Origin: Lacisediminihabitans changchengi
GTDB taxonomy: Bacteria; Actinomycetota; Actinomycetes; Actinomycetales; Microbacteriaceae
NCBI RefSeq assembly: GCF_016634425.1
Contig: NZ_JAEPES010000004.1
Location: 224,925 to 288,924 of the forward strand
Direction of reading: 5' to 3'
DNA: 64,000 nt
This document shows, piece by piece, positions 49,260 to 57,202 of the stretch; position 1 is the stretch's first letter; each line of letters starts with the position of its first letter. Both the position numbers and the translations under genes were made by a program. The notes beneath the pieces were generated by a model that was not told the DNA's origin, searched no databases, and was given only the letters and a program-made list of their open reading frames with translations.

Positions 49260-49401
49260 AACTTTGTCTAGTCACTTTATTTAGTCCCTGGTGTCAATCA
49301 ATTGCGGGAAGGTAGCGGCAATTGCTTGCTCATGGGGCGCGAAATGTCCCTCAGAATGTCCCACGTTGACATCGGCGTGTCGCGAACACTACCGTCATGC
49401 C

Positions 49402-50415
49402 ATGAAGGAATCGAATCGGGCGACCATCGCCGACGTCGCGCGCCTCTCCGGCGTCAGCACGAAGACCGTGTCGCGGGTGTTCTCCGCATCCGAGACGGTC
49501 AGCGCCGTGACGCGTGAGCGAGTTCTCGCCGCGGCGAAACAGCTGCGCTTCCGTCCCAACAATCTGGCGCGGAGCCTTCGCCGCGGGGGCGTGTCATCGA
49601 CAGTCGCCTTCGTGATGGGCGACATCACCAACCCGTTCTACTTTCAGCTCGCCGCCGGCATCGAGCGCGAACTCGCCGAGAGCGGCCTCACGATGATCCT
49701 GGCGACCTCGGATGACTCGGCCGAAGGCGAGCAGGTCGTCGTCGATGCGCTGCTCGCCCAACGCGTGCGCGCACTCATCCTCGTACCGGTGGCCGACGAC
49801 CAGGGCTATCTCGAAGGGGAGCGCCAACTCGGCACACCCATCGTCTGCGTCGATCGCCCCGCCCGCAATCTCCTCGCGGATTCGGTGGTGCTGGAGAACC
49901 GGGTCGGCATGCGCGATGCGGTCACCGCCCTGACCGACCTCGGTCACCGCCGCGTTGCCTTCATCTCCAACACCGGTCATCTCTATACCCAGGCCGAACG
50001 CCTCGCCGGCTATCGCGACGCCCTTGCCAACGTCGGCGTGAACGACAGCCGTCCGTGGGAACGGTCGATCGCCGCCGGAGCCGACCTCGACAGTGCGGTG
50101 ATGGATCTGCTCTCGATGCGGCTACCGCCGACGGCGATCGTCGCGGGCAACAACCGCGGAAGCACCGCAGCCATCCGGGTGCTGCGCGACAGGAGGGACG
50201 ACATCGCGTTCATCGGATTCGACGACTTCGAATTGGCCGATGCCTTGGGCATCAGCGTCGTCGGCCACGACACCATCGCGATGGGGCGCACAGCCGCTCG
50301 CCTGATCGTCGAACGGCTTGCCGACCCCAGCGGATTCACCCGTCAGGTCAAAGCGCCGGTTCACCTTCTCAAACGCGGTTCTGGCGAGGTCAGACCGCCC
50401 GCTGACGCCGACTGA
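49402..50415 (+). CDS. LacI family transcriptional regulator
   Basis: This 337-residue LacI-type repressor has the complete helix-turn-helix (ATIADVARLSGVSTKTVSRVF, residues about 7-27) with hinge, then a sugar-binding core (GDITNPFYFQL, DRPARNLL, TGHLYTQAERLAGYRDAL, IAFIGFDDFELADAL). It is divergent from the importer operon and is the likely local repressor, released by the imported oligosaccharide. The ATG at 49402 is the only one that gives the usual MKES start; no strong ribosome site is visible. The 3' end overlaps the CE7 gene by 26 nt. Confidence 0.92.
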   Translation: MKESNRATIADVARLSGVSTKTVSRVFSASETVSAVTRERVLAAAKQLRFRPNNLARSLRRGGVSSTVAFVMGDITNPFYFQLAAGIERELAESGLTMILATSDDSAEGEQVVVDALLAQRVRALILVPVADDQGYLEGERQLGTPIVCVDRPARNLLADSVVLENRVGMRDAVTALTDLGHRRVAFISNTGHLYTQAERLAGYRDALANVGVNDSRPWERSIAAGADLDSAVMDLLSMRLPPTAIVAGNNRGSTAAIRVLRDRRDDIAFIGFDDFELADALGISVVGHDTIAMGRTAARLIVERLADPSGFTRQVKAPVHLLKRGSGEVRPPADAD

Positions 50416-51364
50416 GCCACGCGGACTGACGCTCCCACTGCATTCCCTGTCCGCCCTCATGCTCGTTGAACTCGTAGAAGACGACCTCGGCGTCTGCCGC
50501 CCAGTGGTTGGCTGCGGCGAACACCGTCGACGGCGGGCACACCTGATCCATACCTCCCGCCGAGAACAGCGCAGGGGCGGTCGCGCGCTTGGCGAAGTTG
50601 ACGCCGTCGAAATACGAGAGGGTGCGAAAGGCCTGTTCGATATCGTCGCGGTGAACAGCGAGGTACTGCGCAACCTCCTGGTACGGAAACACCGCGGTCA
50701 TCCCGACGGCACGTTCGAAGTGGCAGAGGAACGGCACATCAGGCATTACCCCGACCAGGCCCCCGACGAGACCGCCGACGGCCAGGGCGATGCCGCCGCC
50801 TTGGCTTGCCCCGGTCACCGCTATTCGCGTCTCGTCGACGCCGTCGAGAGACCGAGCCGCATCCACCAGCAATACAGCATCCGTGAAGACCCGGCGGTAG
50901 TAATAGCTCGACGGGTCCTCGATCCCGCGCGTCATGAACCCGGGCGCAGCGGCACCCGAGCCGTGCGGATCGGGCGTTGAGCCCCCGGTGCCCCACACAC
51001 TGCCCTGACCGCGGGTGTCCATGAAGAAGTAGGCGTAGCCCGCCGCTGCCCACGCCATACGCTCGTGCGGAAGGCCCCGACCGCCGCCGTAGCCGTTGTA
51101 CTCGATAACGGCGGGGAGGTCGCCTTCGACGCCCGCCGGGCGAAGATACCAGGCACGGATCTGATCGCCGGCGAAGCCCGAGAAGGTCACGTCGTAGACC
51201 TCGACCGTCGTCAATTGCGAGGGGACCCTCTCGATCAGGGGCGCGCTCGCCATCGCCCGCGACTCGGCGAGTGTGTCAGCCCAGAACCGGTCGAAGTCGA
51301 CCGGTTCGAGCACGGGCGGGCGAAATCGACGCAGTTCGTCGAGCGGGAGGTCGAATCGAGGCAT
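50390..51364 (-). CDS. Acetyl xylan/oligosaccharide esterase (CE7 family)
   Basis: This 324-residue alpha/beta hydrolase of carbohydrate esterase family 7 removes acetyl groups from short oligosaccharides (and cephalosporin C). Catalytic residues are S187 in GASQGG, D273 in GMDQVCPPST and H302 in NEHEGG. The family signatures RGQGSVWG and GSTPDPHGSGAAAPGFMTRGI are present. No signal peptide. Location next to the mannoside operon suggests it deacetylates imported manno-oligosaccharides. The ATG at 51364 is chosen for MPRFDLPLDEL. Confidence 0.9.
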   Translation of the reverse strand: MPRFDLPLDELRRFRPPVLEPVDFDRFWADTLAESRAMASAPLIERVPSQLTTVEVYDVTFSGFAGDQIRAWYLRPAGVEGDLPAVIEYNGYGGGRGLPHERMAWAAAGYAYFFMDTRGQGSVWGTGGSTPDPHGSGAAAPGFMTRGIEDPSSYYYRRVFTDAVLLVDAARSLDGVDETRIAVTGASQGGGIALAVGGLVGGLVGVMPDVPFLCHFERAVGMTAVFPYQEVAQYLAVHRDDIEQAFRTLSYFDGVNFAKRATAPALFSAGGMDQVCPPSTVFAAANHWAADAEVVFYEFNEHEGGQGMQWERQSAWLSRRQRAV

Positions 51365-51404
51365 GCTGTGTCCGTTCTGAAATGGGGTGACTATCGGGGT
51401 CGGG

Positions 51405-53177
51405 TCACGAGATCTGACGCGCGGCGAGACGGGCGAAGTGGCCGTTTCGGGTGAGGAGCTCGTCGTGCTCGCCGATCTCAACGATGCGGCCACGCTCGAT
51501 CACCGCGATACGGTCCGCCTCGCGGATGGTCGACAGCCGGTGCGCGACGATGAGCGTGGTCCGATCGCGGAAGAGCTGAGTCAGTGCGTCGCGCACTTTC
51601 GCCTCCGAGACACTATCGAGAGCGCTCGTCGCTTCGTCGAGGATGAGGACTCGTGGATCACGGATGAGCGCGCGGGCGATCGCGAGACGTTGACGCTGGC
51701 CGCCCGACAGGCGGGTTCCCCGGTCGCCGACCACCGCATCCAGACCGTCCCCGTGGAGTTCGAGGATGTCGAGCGCATTCGCGCCCGCGAGAGCCGCCAG
51801 CACCCGATCGTCGTCGGCATCCGCCAACCCGTATGCCACGTTGTCGCGGATCGTTCCCTCGAACAGCACCGACTCCTGCGGCACGACGGAGACGAACGAC
51901 CTCATCGTTCGCAGGTCGAGCTCGTTCATGTCGCGGCCGTCGAGCAGCACTCGACCTTCTGTCGGCCGCACAAATCCCAGCACGAGATTCAGCAGAGTCG
52001 ACTTTCCGCCACCGGAAGGGCCAACGAACGCGACGGTCTCCCCCGCCGCGATCTCGAGGTCGATCCCCTCCAATGCGGGGCGCGGCGCATCCGGATACCG
52101 GAACGACACGTTCTGCAGCGAGAGAGCGCCATCGACGCTGTCGACGACGGCGCGGCCCTCATTGATCTCGAGATCGGGATCCGCCATGACTTCGCTGATG
52201 GACCGCACCGACTCGAGCCCACGGCTGAAGACAGGAGCGGAGTTGAGCAACATCACGATGGCATTGGTCAGCACCGTGAAGTAGGTACTCAACAGCACGA
52301 CCTGCCCGGGCGTGATCGGAAGCACGCCCGAGATCGCGAGGGAAGCGGCGCTCACCAGGCAGATCAGGCCGAGCACCTGGTACGAGACCCAGGAGACGGC
52401 GAGGAACCGGCCGTTGAGCGAGTCGAGCTCTCGTCCCGCAACGCGCACTCTCTCGGCACGCACCCGGAGCCGCTGCGTCTCCACCTGTTCGAGTCCGTGG
52501 CCACGCGTGATCGGGATCAGCGCCGCCATCTCTCCCACGCCGGCCGAGTAGAACTCGACCTCCCGCCGAAAAGATTCGTTGCGGACCGTCGCCCGGCTGC
52601 GGATCCAGCGGACGAGGATGGCCGACAGCGGCACCGTGACGAGAAAGACCGGCACGAAGGCGGGCACGTTGACCGCGGTGAGCACTATCGCCCCGATGAG
52701 CGTAAACGAGCTGCCGAGCAACGTCGGCAGCGACTGCTGCATCAGCAACTCAACGTTCTCCACGTCGCGTACCACCTTGTTCTGCACAGCGGCGGCGCTC
52801 TGCCGGTTGTGGAACCCGATCGACATCCGCTGCAGACGCTCGGTCAGTGCGTTGCGCAGGTCGACGGCCAGCCCACGAGTGATTCCACTGGTGATCCGCA
52901 CGAACAGCATCGAGAACGGGTAGTTCAGCGCCAGGATCGCGAGTCCCGCGGCTCCCCACACCGCGAGCGAGCCGACGGCGCCGCCCCTGACGACGGTATC
53001 GACGATGACCGCGGCAATCGCCGGCATGACCCACGATGGGGAGTCTTTGACGAGGAAGGCGAGCGACGCTCCCACCAGTCGCGCCGTGTGAGGACGGAGC
53101 ATGCCAGCGAGAGCCGACAGGGGGCGAGGCCGTGCGAGCGCGCGGGATAAAGGCGAGATTCGACTATAAGAGGTCAC
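51405..53177 (-). CDS. ABC exporter (fused membrane and ATPase domains)
   Basis: This 590-residue half-transporter has six membrane segments (about 30-300) and an ATPase domain with Walker A GPSGGGKST, the Q-loop, signature LSGGQRQR and Walker B VLILDEATSALD. The H-loop His is in IVAHRLS. It should dimerise and export a lipid, peptide or drug; the substrate is unknown. The GTG start has GGAG 8 nt upstream. It lies 40 nt upstream of the CE7 gene on the same strand. Confidence 0.9.
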   Translation of the reverse strand: MTSYSRISPLSRALARPRPLSALAGMLRPHTARLVGASLAFLVKDSPSWVMPAIAAVIVDTVVRGGAVGSLAVWGAAGLAILALNYPFSMLFVRITSGITRGLAVDLRNALTERLQRMSIGFHNRQSAAAVQNKVVRDVENVELLMQQSLPTLLGSSFTLIGAIVLTAVNVPAFVPVFLVTVPLSAILVRWIRSRATVRNESFRREVEFYSAGVGEMAALIPITRGHGLEQVETQRLRVRAERVRVAGRELDSLNGRFLAVSWVSYQVLGLICLVSAASLAISGVLPITPGQVVLLSTYFTVLTNAIVMLLNSAPVFSRGLESVRSISEVMADPDLEINEGRAVVDSVDGALSLQNVSFRYPDAPRPALEGIDLEIAAGETVAFVGPSGGGKSTLLNLVLGFVRPTEGRVLLDGRDMNELDLRTMRSFVSVVPQESVLFEGTIRDNVAYGLADADDDRVLAALAGANALDILELHGDGLDAVVGDRGTRLSGGQRQRLAIARALIRDPRVLILDEATSALDSVSEAKVRDALTQLFRDRTTLIVAHRLSTIREADRIAVIERGRIVEIGEHDELLTRNGHFARLAARQIS

Positions 53178-53284
53178 GATTTCACTCCGGGTACGACGAG
53201 GAGTGCGACCCCGGGGGCCTGTCGGCCCGCCGATCGCGGGGAGAGTCGCTGCGACGATTCTAGACGGACCGGGAGAGCGGATGT

Positions 53285-54142
53285 TTACCGCGCCGGTACC
53301 GGCGACGGCGCTGTCGTGCCGCGCTCGAGCACTCGCGTGACCGGAAGCTGCGGCGCGTCGGCACGCTCGCCCGCGATCCGGCGCACGAGGGTACTGGCGA
53401 TCGCGACCCCGAGCGACAGGGAGTCGTGAGCGAGCACCGACAGCGGTGGGTCGGCGAGGCGAGCCGGCGTCGAATCATCCCAAGCCAGCAGCGAGAGCTC
53501 ATCGGGCACTGCGATTCCCGCCGCGGACGCCGCCCGCTCGCCGCCGACCGCCATGAGGTCGTTGTCGTAGATGATGGCGGTCGCATCGGGAAGCGATGCG
53601 AGCAGTGCGGCCGTGGCCGACTCGCCTGCCGCAACAGAGTAGTCCGCGTCGACGACCAACCCGGTCGCGCCGGCCTCGTCGATCGCATCCCGAAAGGCCC
53701 GAGTCCGTGCGGCGGTGTGTTGCAGGTCAGCGGGGCCGCCCACCCGCCCGATCACTCGGTGCCCGAGACCGACGAGATAACGCACGGCGACGAACATGGC
53801 ACCGTAATTGTCGACACGGATGTCGTCCACTCCCGGAGGGACATCCCATTCGCCGAGTACTACGGTCGGCAGCCGGAGCGCTCCGAGCACCGCAGGGCGC
53901 GGGTCACCGCTGACGAGGTCGACCACCACGACACCATCGACACCGCCGTGCTCGACCCAGCGCTGGTACAGGGCGAGCTCTTCCTCCAGCGAATTGACGA
54001 TTACGGTCAGCACGCGCCCGCCGCTGGGCGCGAGCGTCCCCTCCATCGCGGTGAGGATGGCGGAGTAGAACGGGTCGATGGAGACCGGCTGGCGAACTCG
54101 CTGCAACACCAGACCGAGCACGATCGCGCGTGGAGCGGTCAC
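53285..54142 (-). CDS. LacI-type sensor protein without a DNA-binding domain
   Basis: This 285-residue protein is a LacI/GalR effector domain alone: LGLVLQRVRQP and the PBP-fold core (VDGVVVVDLVSGDPRP, TVVLGEWDV, VRYLVGLGHRVIGRVG, ATAIIYDNDLMAVGGERAA). There is no helix-turn-helix; the GTG at 54142 has GGAAGGAG upstream and only 60 bp separate it from the divergent ROK gene. No signal peptide is present. It may modulate another regulator, for example the ROK protein next to it. The ligand is unknown. Confidence 0.83.
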   Translation of the reverse strand: MTAPRAIVLGLVLQRVRQPVSIDPFYSAILTAMEGTLAPSGGRVLTVIVNSLEEELALYQRWVEHGGVDGVVVVDLVSGDPRPAVLGALRLPTVVLGEWDVPPGVDDIRVDNYGAMFVAVRYLVGLGHRVIGRVGGPADLQHTAARTRAFRDAIDEAGATGLVVDADYSVAAGESATAALLASLPDATAIIYDNDLMAVGGERAASAAGIAVPDELSLLAWDDSTPARLADPPLSVLAHDSLSLGVAIASTLVRRIAGERADAPQLPVTRVLERGTTAPSPVPAR

Positions 54143-54202
54143 GGCCGACTCCTTCCTGTGATTCCCCCGAGGATATACTCGTCACCGGACGAAAAGAGGG
54201 TC

Positions 54203-55441
54203 GTGGTCACAGGGCGCGTGTCACTCGCGGCAGCGACCAGCCGGGGGCTCATCTTGGATCTGATCCGCTCGCAGGGGCCGATCTCCCGTGTCGAACTCGC
54301 CTCGGCGACCGGCCTCGCCGCAGCATCGATCTCCAATATCGTGCGCACCCTCATGGCGGATGATCTCGTGGTGGAGTCGGGCCGTGGCGAGTCGACGGGG
54401 GGCAAGCCTCCCGTGCTCATCGAGATCAATCCTCGCGCCCGGTTCGCCATCGGCGTGCAACTCGATTCTGGCTCGATCACCACGGTCATCGCCGACTCGG
54501 CCGGCGCGATCATCGCCAGGATGAAGTCGCCGACCATCGACGCGACCAGCCCCGAGCTCCTCGTGGCGGCGATTGCCCGCGCGCATCGTTCCCTCATCGA
54601 CGCGATCGACCTGGAGCCGTCGAGGATCGTCGGAGTCGGAGTGGCCTCGCCGGGGCCGATCGACCTCGCCCACGGAACGGTGTTGAGCGAATCGCTCGGG
54701 TGGCACGCCCCCTCTTTCTCCCTCGTCGATGCTCTCCGTGAGGCGATCGGCCTGCCCATCGTTCTCGACAACGACGCGACGGCTGCCGCCATCGGCGACT
54801 ACTGGACGGGCGGGATCGACAATCCGATCGCGCACTGCACCGTGTACCTGGGGGCGGGGATCGGGGCCGGGATCCTCATCAACGGGGCGATCTACCGGGG
54901 AGCGAGCTCGAACGCGGGCGAACTCGGGCACTCGTGGATAGCGGACGACAGCCTCCCGGCCGGCGGCGGAACCCTCGGGGAGATTGCCGGCCCCCGAGGA
55001 GTAGCTCGTCAGGCCCGGCGGGCCCTGGCCGAGGGTGCGAAGGCCTCGTTCTCCCTGCCCGACGCCGACATCGACCCCTTCGCGGACTTCGCGACGATCG
55101 CGACGGCTGCGATCACCGGTGACACTTTGGCGCTCACGCTCCTGGAGAGATCCGCCGAGATCGTCGCCGATCGTGTGCTGGGGCTCGCGGATATCCTCGA
55201 CACTTCGTCGATCGTGCTCGCCGGGCCGGCGCTGTCGATCGCCGGATCGATCTACCTCACCACAGTGCGAGCTCGACTCGAGCAGCGGTCGTTCGCGCGC
55301 CAGGTACACCCCGTGCGAGTGACCCTATCGCCGCATCCGGCCGATTCCGCCGCGATCGGTGCGGCGGCTCTGGTGCTCCAGGCGGAGCTATCGCCGCGCA
55401 GCGCCGCGGGGGCGACCCTACCGTCCGCCCACTCCGCCTGA
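54203..55441 (+). CDS. ROK family transcriptional regulator lacking the zinc motif
   Basis: This 412-residue ROK protein has a winged helix (RVELASATGLAAASISNIV) and a ROK kinase-like domain (GVGVASPGPIDL, LDNDATAAAIGD, GAGIGAGILINGAIYRG, NAGELGHSW). The usual CxCGxxGC zinc site after GELGH is absent, replaced by DDSLPAGGGTLGEIAG. That distinguishes it from the ROK at 35276. The GTG start at 54203 follows AGAGG; a second GTG at 54218 is possible. It is head to head with the LacI-type sensor and probably regulates the nearby export or carbohydrate genes. Confidence 0.85.
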   Translation: MVTGRVSLAAATSRGLILDLIRSQGPISRVELASATGLAAASISNIVRTLMADDLVVESGRGESTGGKPPVLIEINPRARFAIGVQLDSGSITTVIADSAGAIIARMKSPTIDATSPELLVAAIARAHRSLIDAIDLEPSRIVGVGVASPGPIDLAHGTVLSESLGWHAPSFSLVDALREAIGLPIVLDNDATAAAIGDYWTGGIDNPIAHCTVYLGAGIGAGILINGAIYRGASSNAGELGHSWIADDSLPAGGGTLGEIAGPRGVARQARRALAEGAKASFSLPDADIDPFADFATIATAAITGDTLALTLLERSAEIVADRVLGLADILDTSSIVLAGPALSIAGSIYLTTVRARLEQRSFARQVHPVRVTLSPHPADSAAIGAAALVLQAELSPRSAAGATLPSAHSA

Positions 55442-55490
55442 CTAACGACCGAACGGCACCGCAGGTGCGGTCACGTGACCGCGCTGCACC

Positions 55491-55530
55491 TTCTCAGCGC
55501 TTCTCCGCGCTTCTCCGCGCTTCTCCGCGC
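55491..55530. repeat. Tandem 10-bp repeat, four copies
   Basis: The unit ttctccgcgc is repeated perfectly three times (55501-55530), and the fourth copy at 55491 has one change (ttctcagcgc). It lies between the convergent ROK gene and the gene ending at 55534. Confidence 0.9.
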
Positions 55531-55533
55531 GAA

Positions 55534-55995
55534 TCAGTACTCGTTCTTGATCACGAAGTACGAGCCACGAATCGTTCCGGCCAGTTTCGACTTCTGGCGT
55601 GCGAACTTGAACGCCCCGAGCTCCTCGGGCACGTCCATTCCGTCCGACAGCTTGAAGCCGACCGCGCGCTTGCCGCCGTCGGCGAGCTCGTACATCACAT
55701 TGATCGACAGACCCGACTCGTAGAACACGTACGCCATACGGATGCCAGCAACCTCGAACGACGACACCTCCAGCGGGCGGGAAGCGATCACGATATCGCG
55801 CTCATCCTTGAGCACTCGAGTGATGTAGGCGAGGGTTGTCGGGTCGTCGTCCACGCTCTCGGTCGTGAAGGTGTGGTCGTACTTGTTCTTGTAGTAGCGA
55901 GCCTCGTTCGCTCTCAGCCCGGCTAGGGCATCCGCGACGGGGCTCGACTCGAGCCCGACGGTCGAGACGTTAACGAAATCCACGGTGTAGGTCAT
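55534..55995 (-). CDS. Conserved hypothetical protein
   Basis: This 153-residue soluble protein is not one I recognise by function. It starts MTYTVDFVNVST, has a charged NEARYYKNKYDHTF segment, VLKDERDIVIASRPLEVSSFEVAG and a C-terminal basic KFARQKSKLAGTIRG. It is rich in beta-strand and has no signal peptide, membrane segment or catalytic motif. TACCAT lies 6 nt before the ATG (leaderless). I think close homologues occur in related Microbacteriaceae, but this is from memory. Confidence 0.7.
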   Translation of the reverse strand: MTYTVDFVNVSTVGLESSPVADALAGLRANEARYYKNKYDHTFTTESVDDDPTTLAYITRVLKDERDIVIASRPLEVSSFEVAGIRMAYVFYESGLSINVMYELADGGKRAVGFKLSDGMDVPEELGAFKFARQKSKLAGTIRGSYFVIKNEY

Positions 55996-56001
55996 GCGTC
56001 G

Positions 56002-56007
56002 ATGGTA
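56002..56007 (-). promoter_or_regulatory. Leaderless -10 box, gene at 55534-55995
   Basis: On the minus strand TACCAT is followed by 6 nt and the ATG at 55995. Confidence 0.5.
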
Positions 56008-56030
56008 TTCGCGGTCGCGCCCAATAGCTC

Positions 56031-56111
56031 CTCCCCCGGCTCAACCTGCTCGACCTGCTCAACCTGCTCAACCTGCTCCCCCGGCTCGACCTGCTCCCCC
56101 GGCTCAACCTG
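56031..56111. repeat. Nine-copy 9-bp minisatellite
   Basis: Nine consecutive 9-bp units are of three kinds: ctcaacctg, ctcgacctg and ctcccccgg. They are arranged C, A, B, A, A, C, B, C, A, where A, B and C are those units. Length 81 bp. It lies in the gap upstream of tRNA-Ser next to the second copy of the inverted-repeat element. Short reading frames across it encode Pro-Ala or Ser-Thr-Cys repeats and are not credible genes. Confidence 0.9.
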
Positions 56112-56192
56112 CAGTCAACAGGATGCGGCCCCCGAGATTCCCGATCTGGTCCTGTTGGCGGACGATTCGGCGAACTCATCCTGTTGACGGAC
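56112..56192 (-). repeat. Inverted-repeat element, copy 2
   Basis: Read on the minus strand it matches 12131-12212: gtccgtcaacaggat at one end, a central tccgccaacagg, and gcatcctgttgac at the other end. Sequence identity is clear but imperfect. It abuts the 9-bp tandem repeat. Confidence 0.75.
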
Positions 56193-56216
56193 GCGGCAGC
56201 TCGGGACGCGGCAAGC

Positions 56217-56249
56217 AAAAACCCCCGGATCGACGATCACGGGGGTTTT
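56217..56249 (-). terminator. Rho-independent terminator of tRNA-Ser
   Basis: Minus-strand aaaacccccg and cgggggttttt pair, ending in a run of T, 8 nt after the tRNA. It is the most canonical terminator in the window. Confidence 0.85.
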
Positions 56250-56256
56250 GCGACAC

Positions 56257-56346
56257 TGGCGGAACCGGTGGGATTTGAACCCACGGTGGGCTCAACACCC
56301 ACACAACTTTTCGAGAGTTGCACCTTCGGCCGCTCGGACACGGTTC
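56257..56346 (-). tRNA. tRNA-Ser (anticodon CGA)
   Basis: A 90-nt class II tRNA with encoded CCA. The acceptor stem GGAACCG pairs with CGGTTCC. The anticodon arm is CAACT-CTCGAAA-AGTTG with anticodon CGA (reads UCG). The long variable arm typical of tRNA-Ser (GTGGGTGTTGAGCCCAC) and the T loop GTTCAAATC follow. A terminator lies downstream. Confidence 0.96.
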
Positions 56347-56411
56347 CGTCGACAATCGTAGTACAGACCCGCGCACCCCCGCGCACAGTCCCCTCCCGCC
56401 CAGTGCCCGCG

Positions 56412-56417
56412 TAATGT
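56412..56417 (+). promoter_or_regulatory. Leaderless -10 box, SGNH hydrolase gene
   Basis: TAATGT is followed by 7 nt and the ATG at 56425. Confidence 0.5.
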
Positions 56418-56424
56418 CACAGTC

Positions 56425-57177
56425 ATGCGCCTCGCCGTCATCCTGCTCTCCAGCGCGGCTGCGGCCACCGCGGCAACACTAGCCGGACGGATGCTCGTCC
56501 TCCGCCGTCAGCGCACCGGAGCAGCCAAGCTCGCCGCAACCCTGCACCTCAACGCTCGCTGGTGGAAGCAGCAGCGAGCCCTTCCCGGCGAGATCGTCTA
56601 CGTCGCCCTCGGCGATTCCGCCGCGCAAGGCGTCGGCGCCAGCCGCCCCGGTCGCAGCTACGTCGGCATGCTCGCCGACCACCTCCGTCGGCGCACCGGC
56701 CGCACGGTGCGGGTCGCCAACCTCAGCGTCTCCGGTGCCCGCCTGCGCGAGGCAATCGCGGTGCAACTCCCCCTGCTGACGAGGTTTCAGCCCGACCTGG
56801 TGACGGCGGCGATCGGCGCGAACGACATCGCGAGCTTCGAGCCCGGACGGTTCGAGCGCGAGTTGGCTGTCGTCTACGACGCGCTGCCTCCGGGCAGCAT
56901 CGTCGGCGACATCCCGGCGTTCTACTTCGGTTCGGCCGAGCGACGGGTGCGCGCCGCCAACGAGATAGTGCACCGACTGGCCGCCGACCGCGGCTTCGAG
57001 GTCGCCCCCGTGCACGCGCTGACCCGGCGCCAGGGCGGTGCCCGCTACGCACTCAACCAGGTCGCGGCAGACTTCTTCCACCCGAACGATCGCGGCTACC
57101 GGGTCTGGGCATCCGCCTTCATTCCTCTCCTCGACAGGCGCTTTCCGCGAGCACGATCCACAGCTGCACAGAACTGA
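56425..57177 (+). CDS. SGNH/GDSL hydrolase
   Basis: This 250-residue esterase/lipase-like hydrolase has block I ALGDSAAQGVG (nucleophile Ser), block III GANDIASF and block V DFFHPNDRGY with the Asp-His dyad. An N-terminal hydrophobic segment (VILLSSAAAATAATLAG) is a signal anchor or signal peptide, so it probably acts outside the membrane, perhaps on cell-wall or lipid esters. The substrate is unknown. The radA gene follows 25 nt downstream. Confidence 0.88.
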   Translation: MRLAVILLSSAAAATAATLAGRMLVLRRQRTGAAKLAATLHLNARWWKQQRALPGEIVYVALGDSAAQGVGASRPGRSYVGMLADHLRRRTGRTVRVANLSVSGARLREAIAVQLPLLTRFQPDLVTAAIGANDIASFEPGRFERELAVVYDALPPGSIVGDIPAFYFGSAERRVRAANEIVHRLAADRGFEVAPVHALTRRQGGARYALNQVAADFFHPNDRGYRVWASAFIPLLDRRFPRARSTAAQN

Positions 57178-57190
57178 CGGTGGCCTGACC

Positions 57191-57196
57191 TAGGCT
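57191..57196 (+). promoter_or_regulatory. Leaderless -10 box, radA
   Basis: TAGGCT is followed by 6 nt and the ATG at 57203. Confidence 0.55.
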
Positions 57197-57202
57197 CGTC
57201 GC

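Noticed and set aside
53426..54202. N-terminal extension of the ROK reading frame opposite the LacI-type sensor
   Set aside because: Antisense to the sensor gene; the GTG at 54203 has a ribosome site and the family start.
56031..56192. CRISPR array
   Set aside because: The 9-bp units are contiguous without spacers and there are no cas genes.
55994..56278. Short Pro-Ala or Ser-Thr-Cys repeat proteins over the 9-bp minisatellite
   Set aside because: Reading frames are a by-product of the tandem repeat in frames divisible by three. They overlap the tRNA terminator and have no ribosome site.
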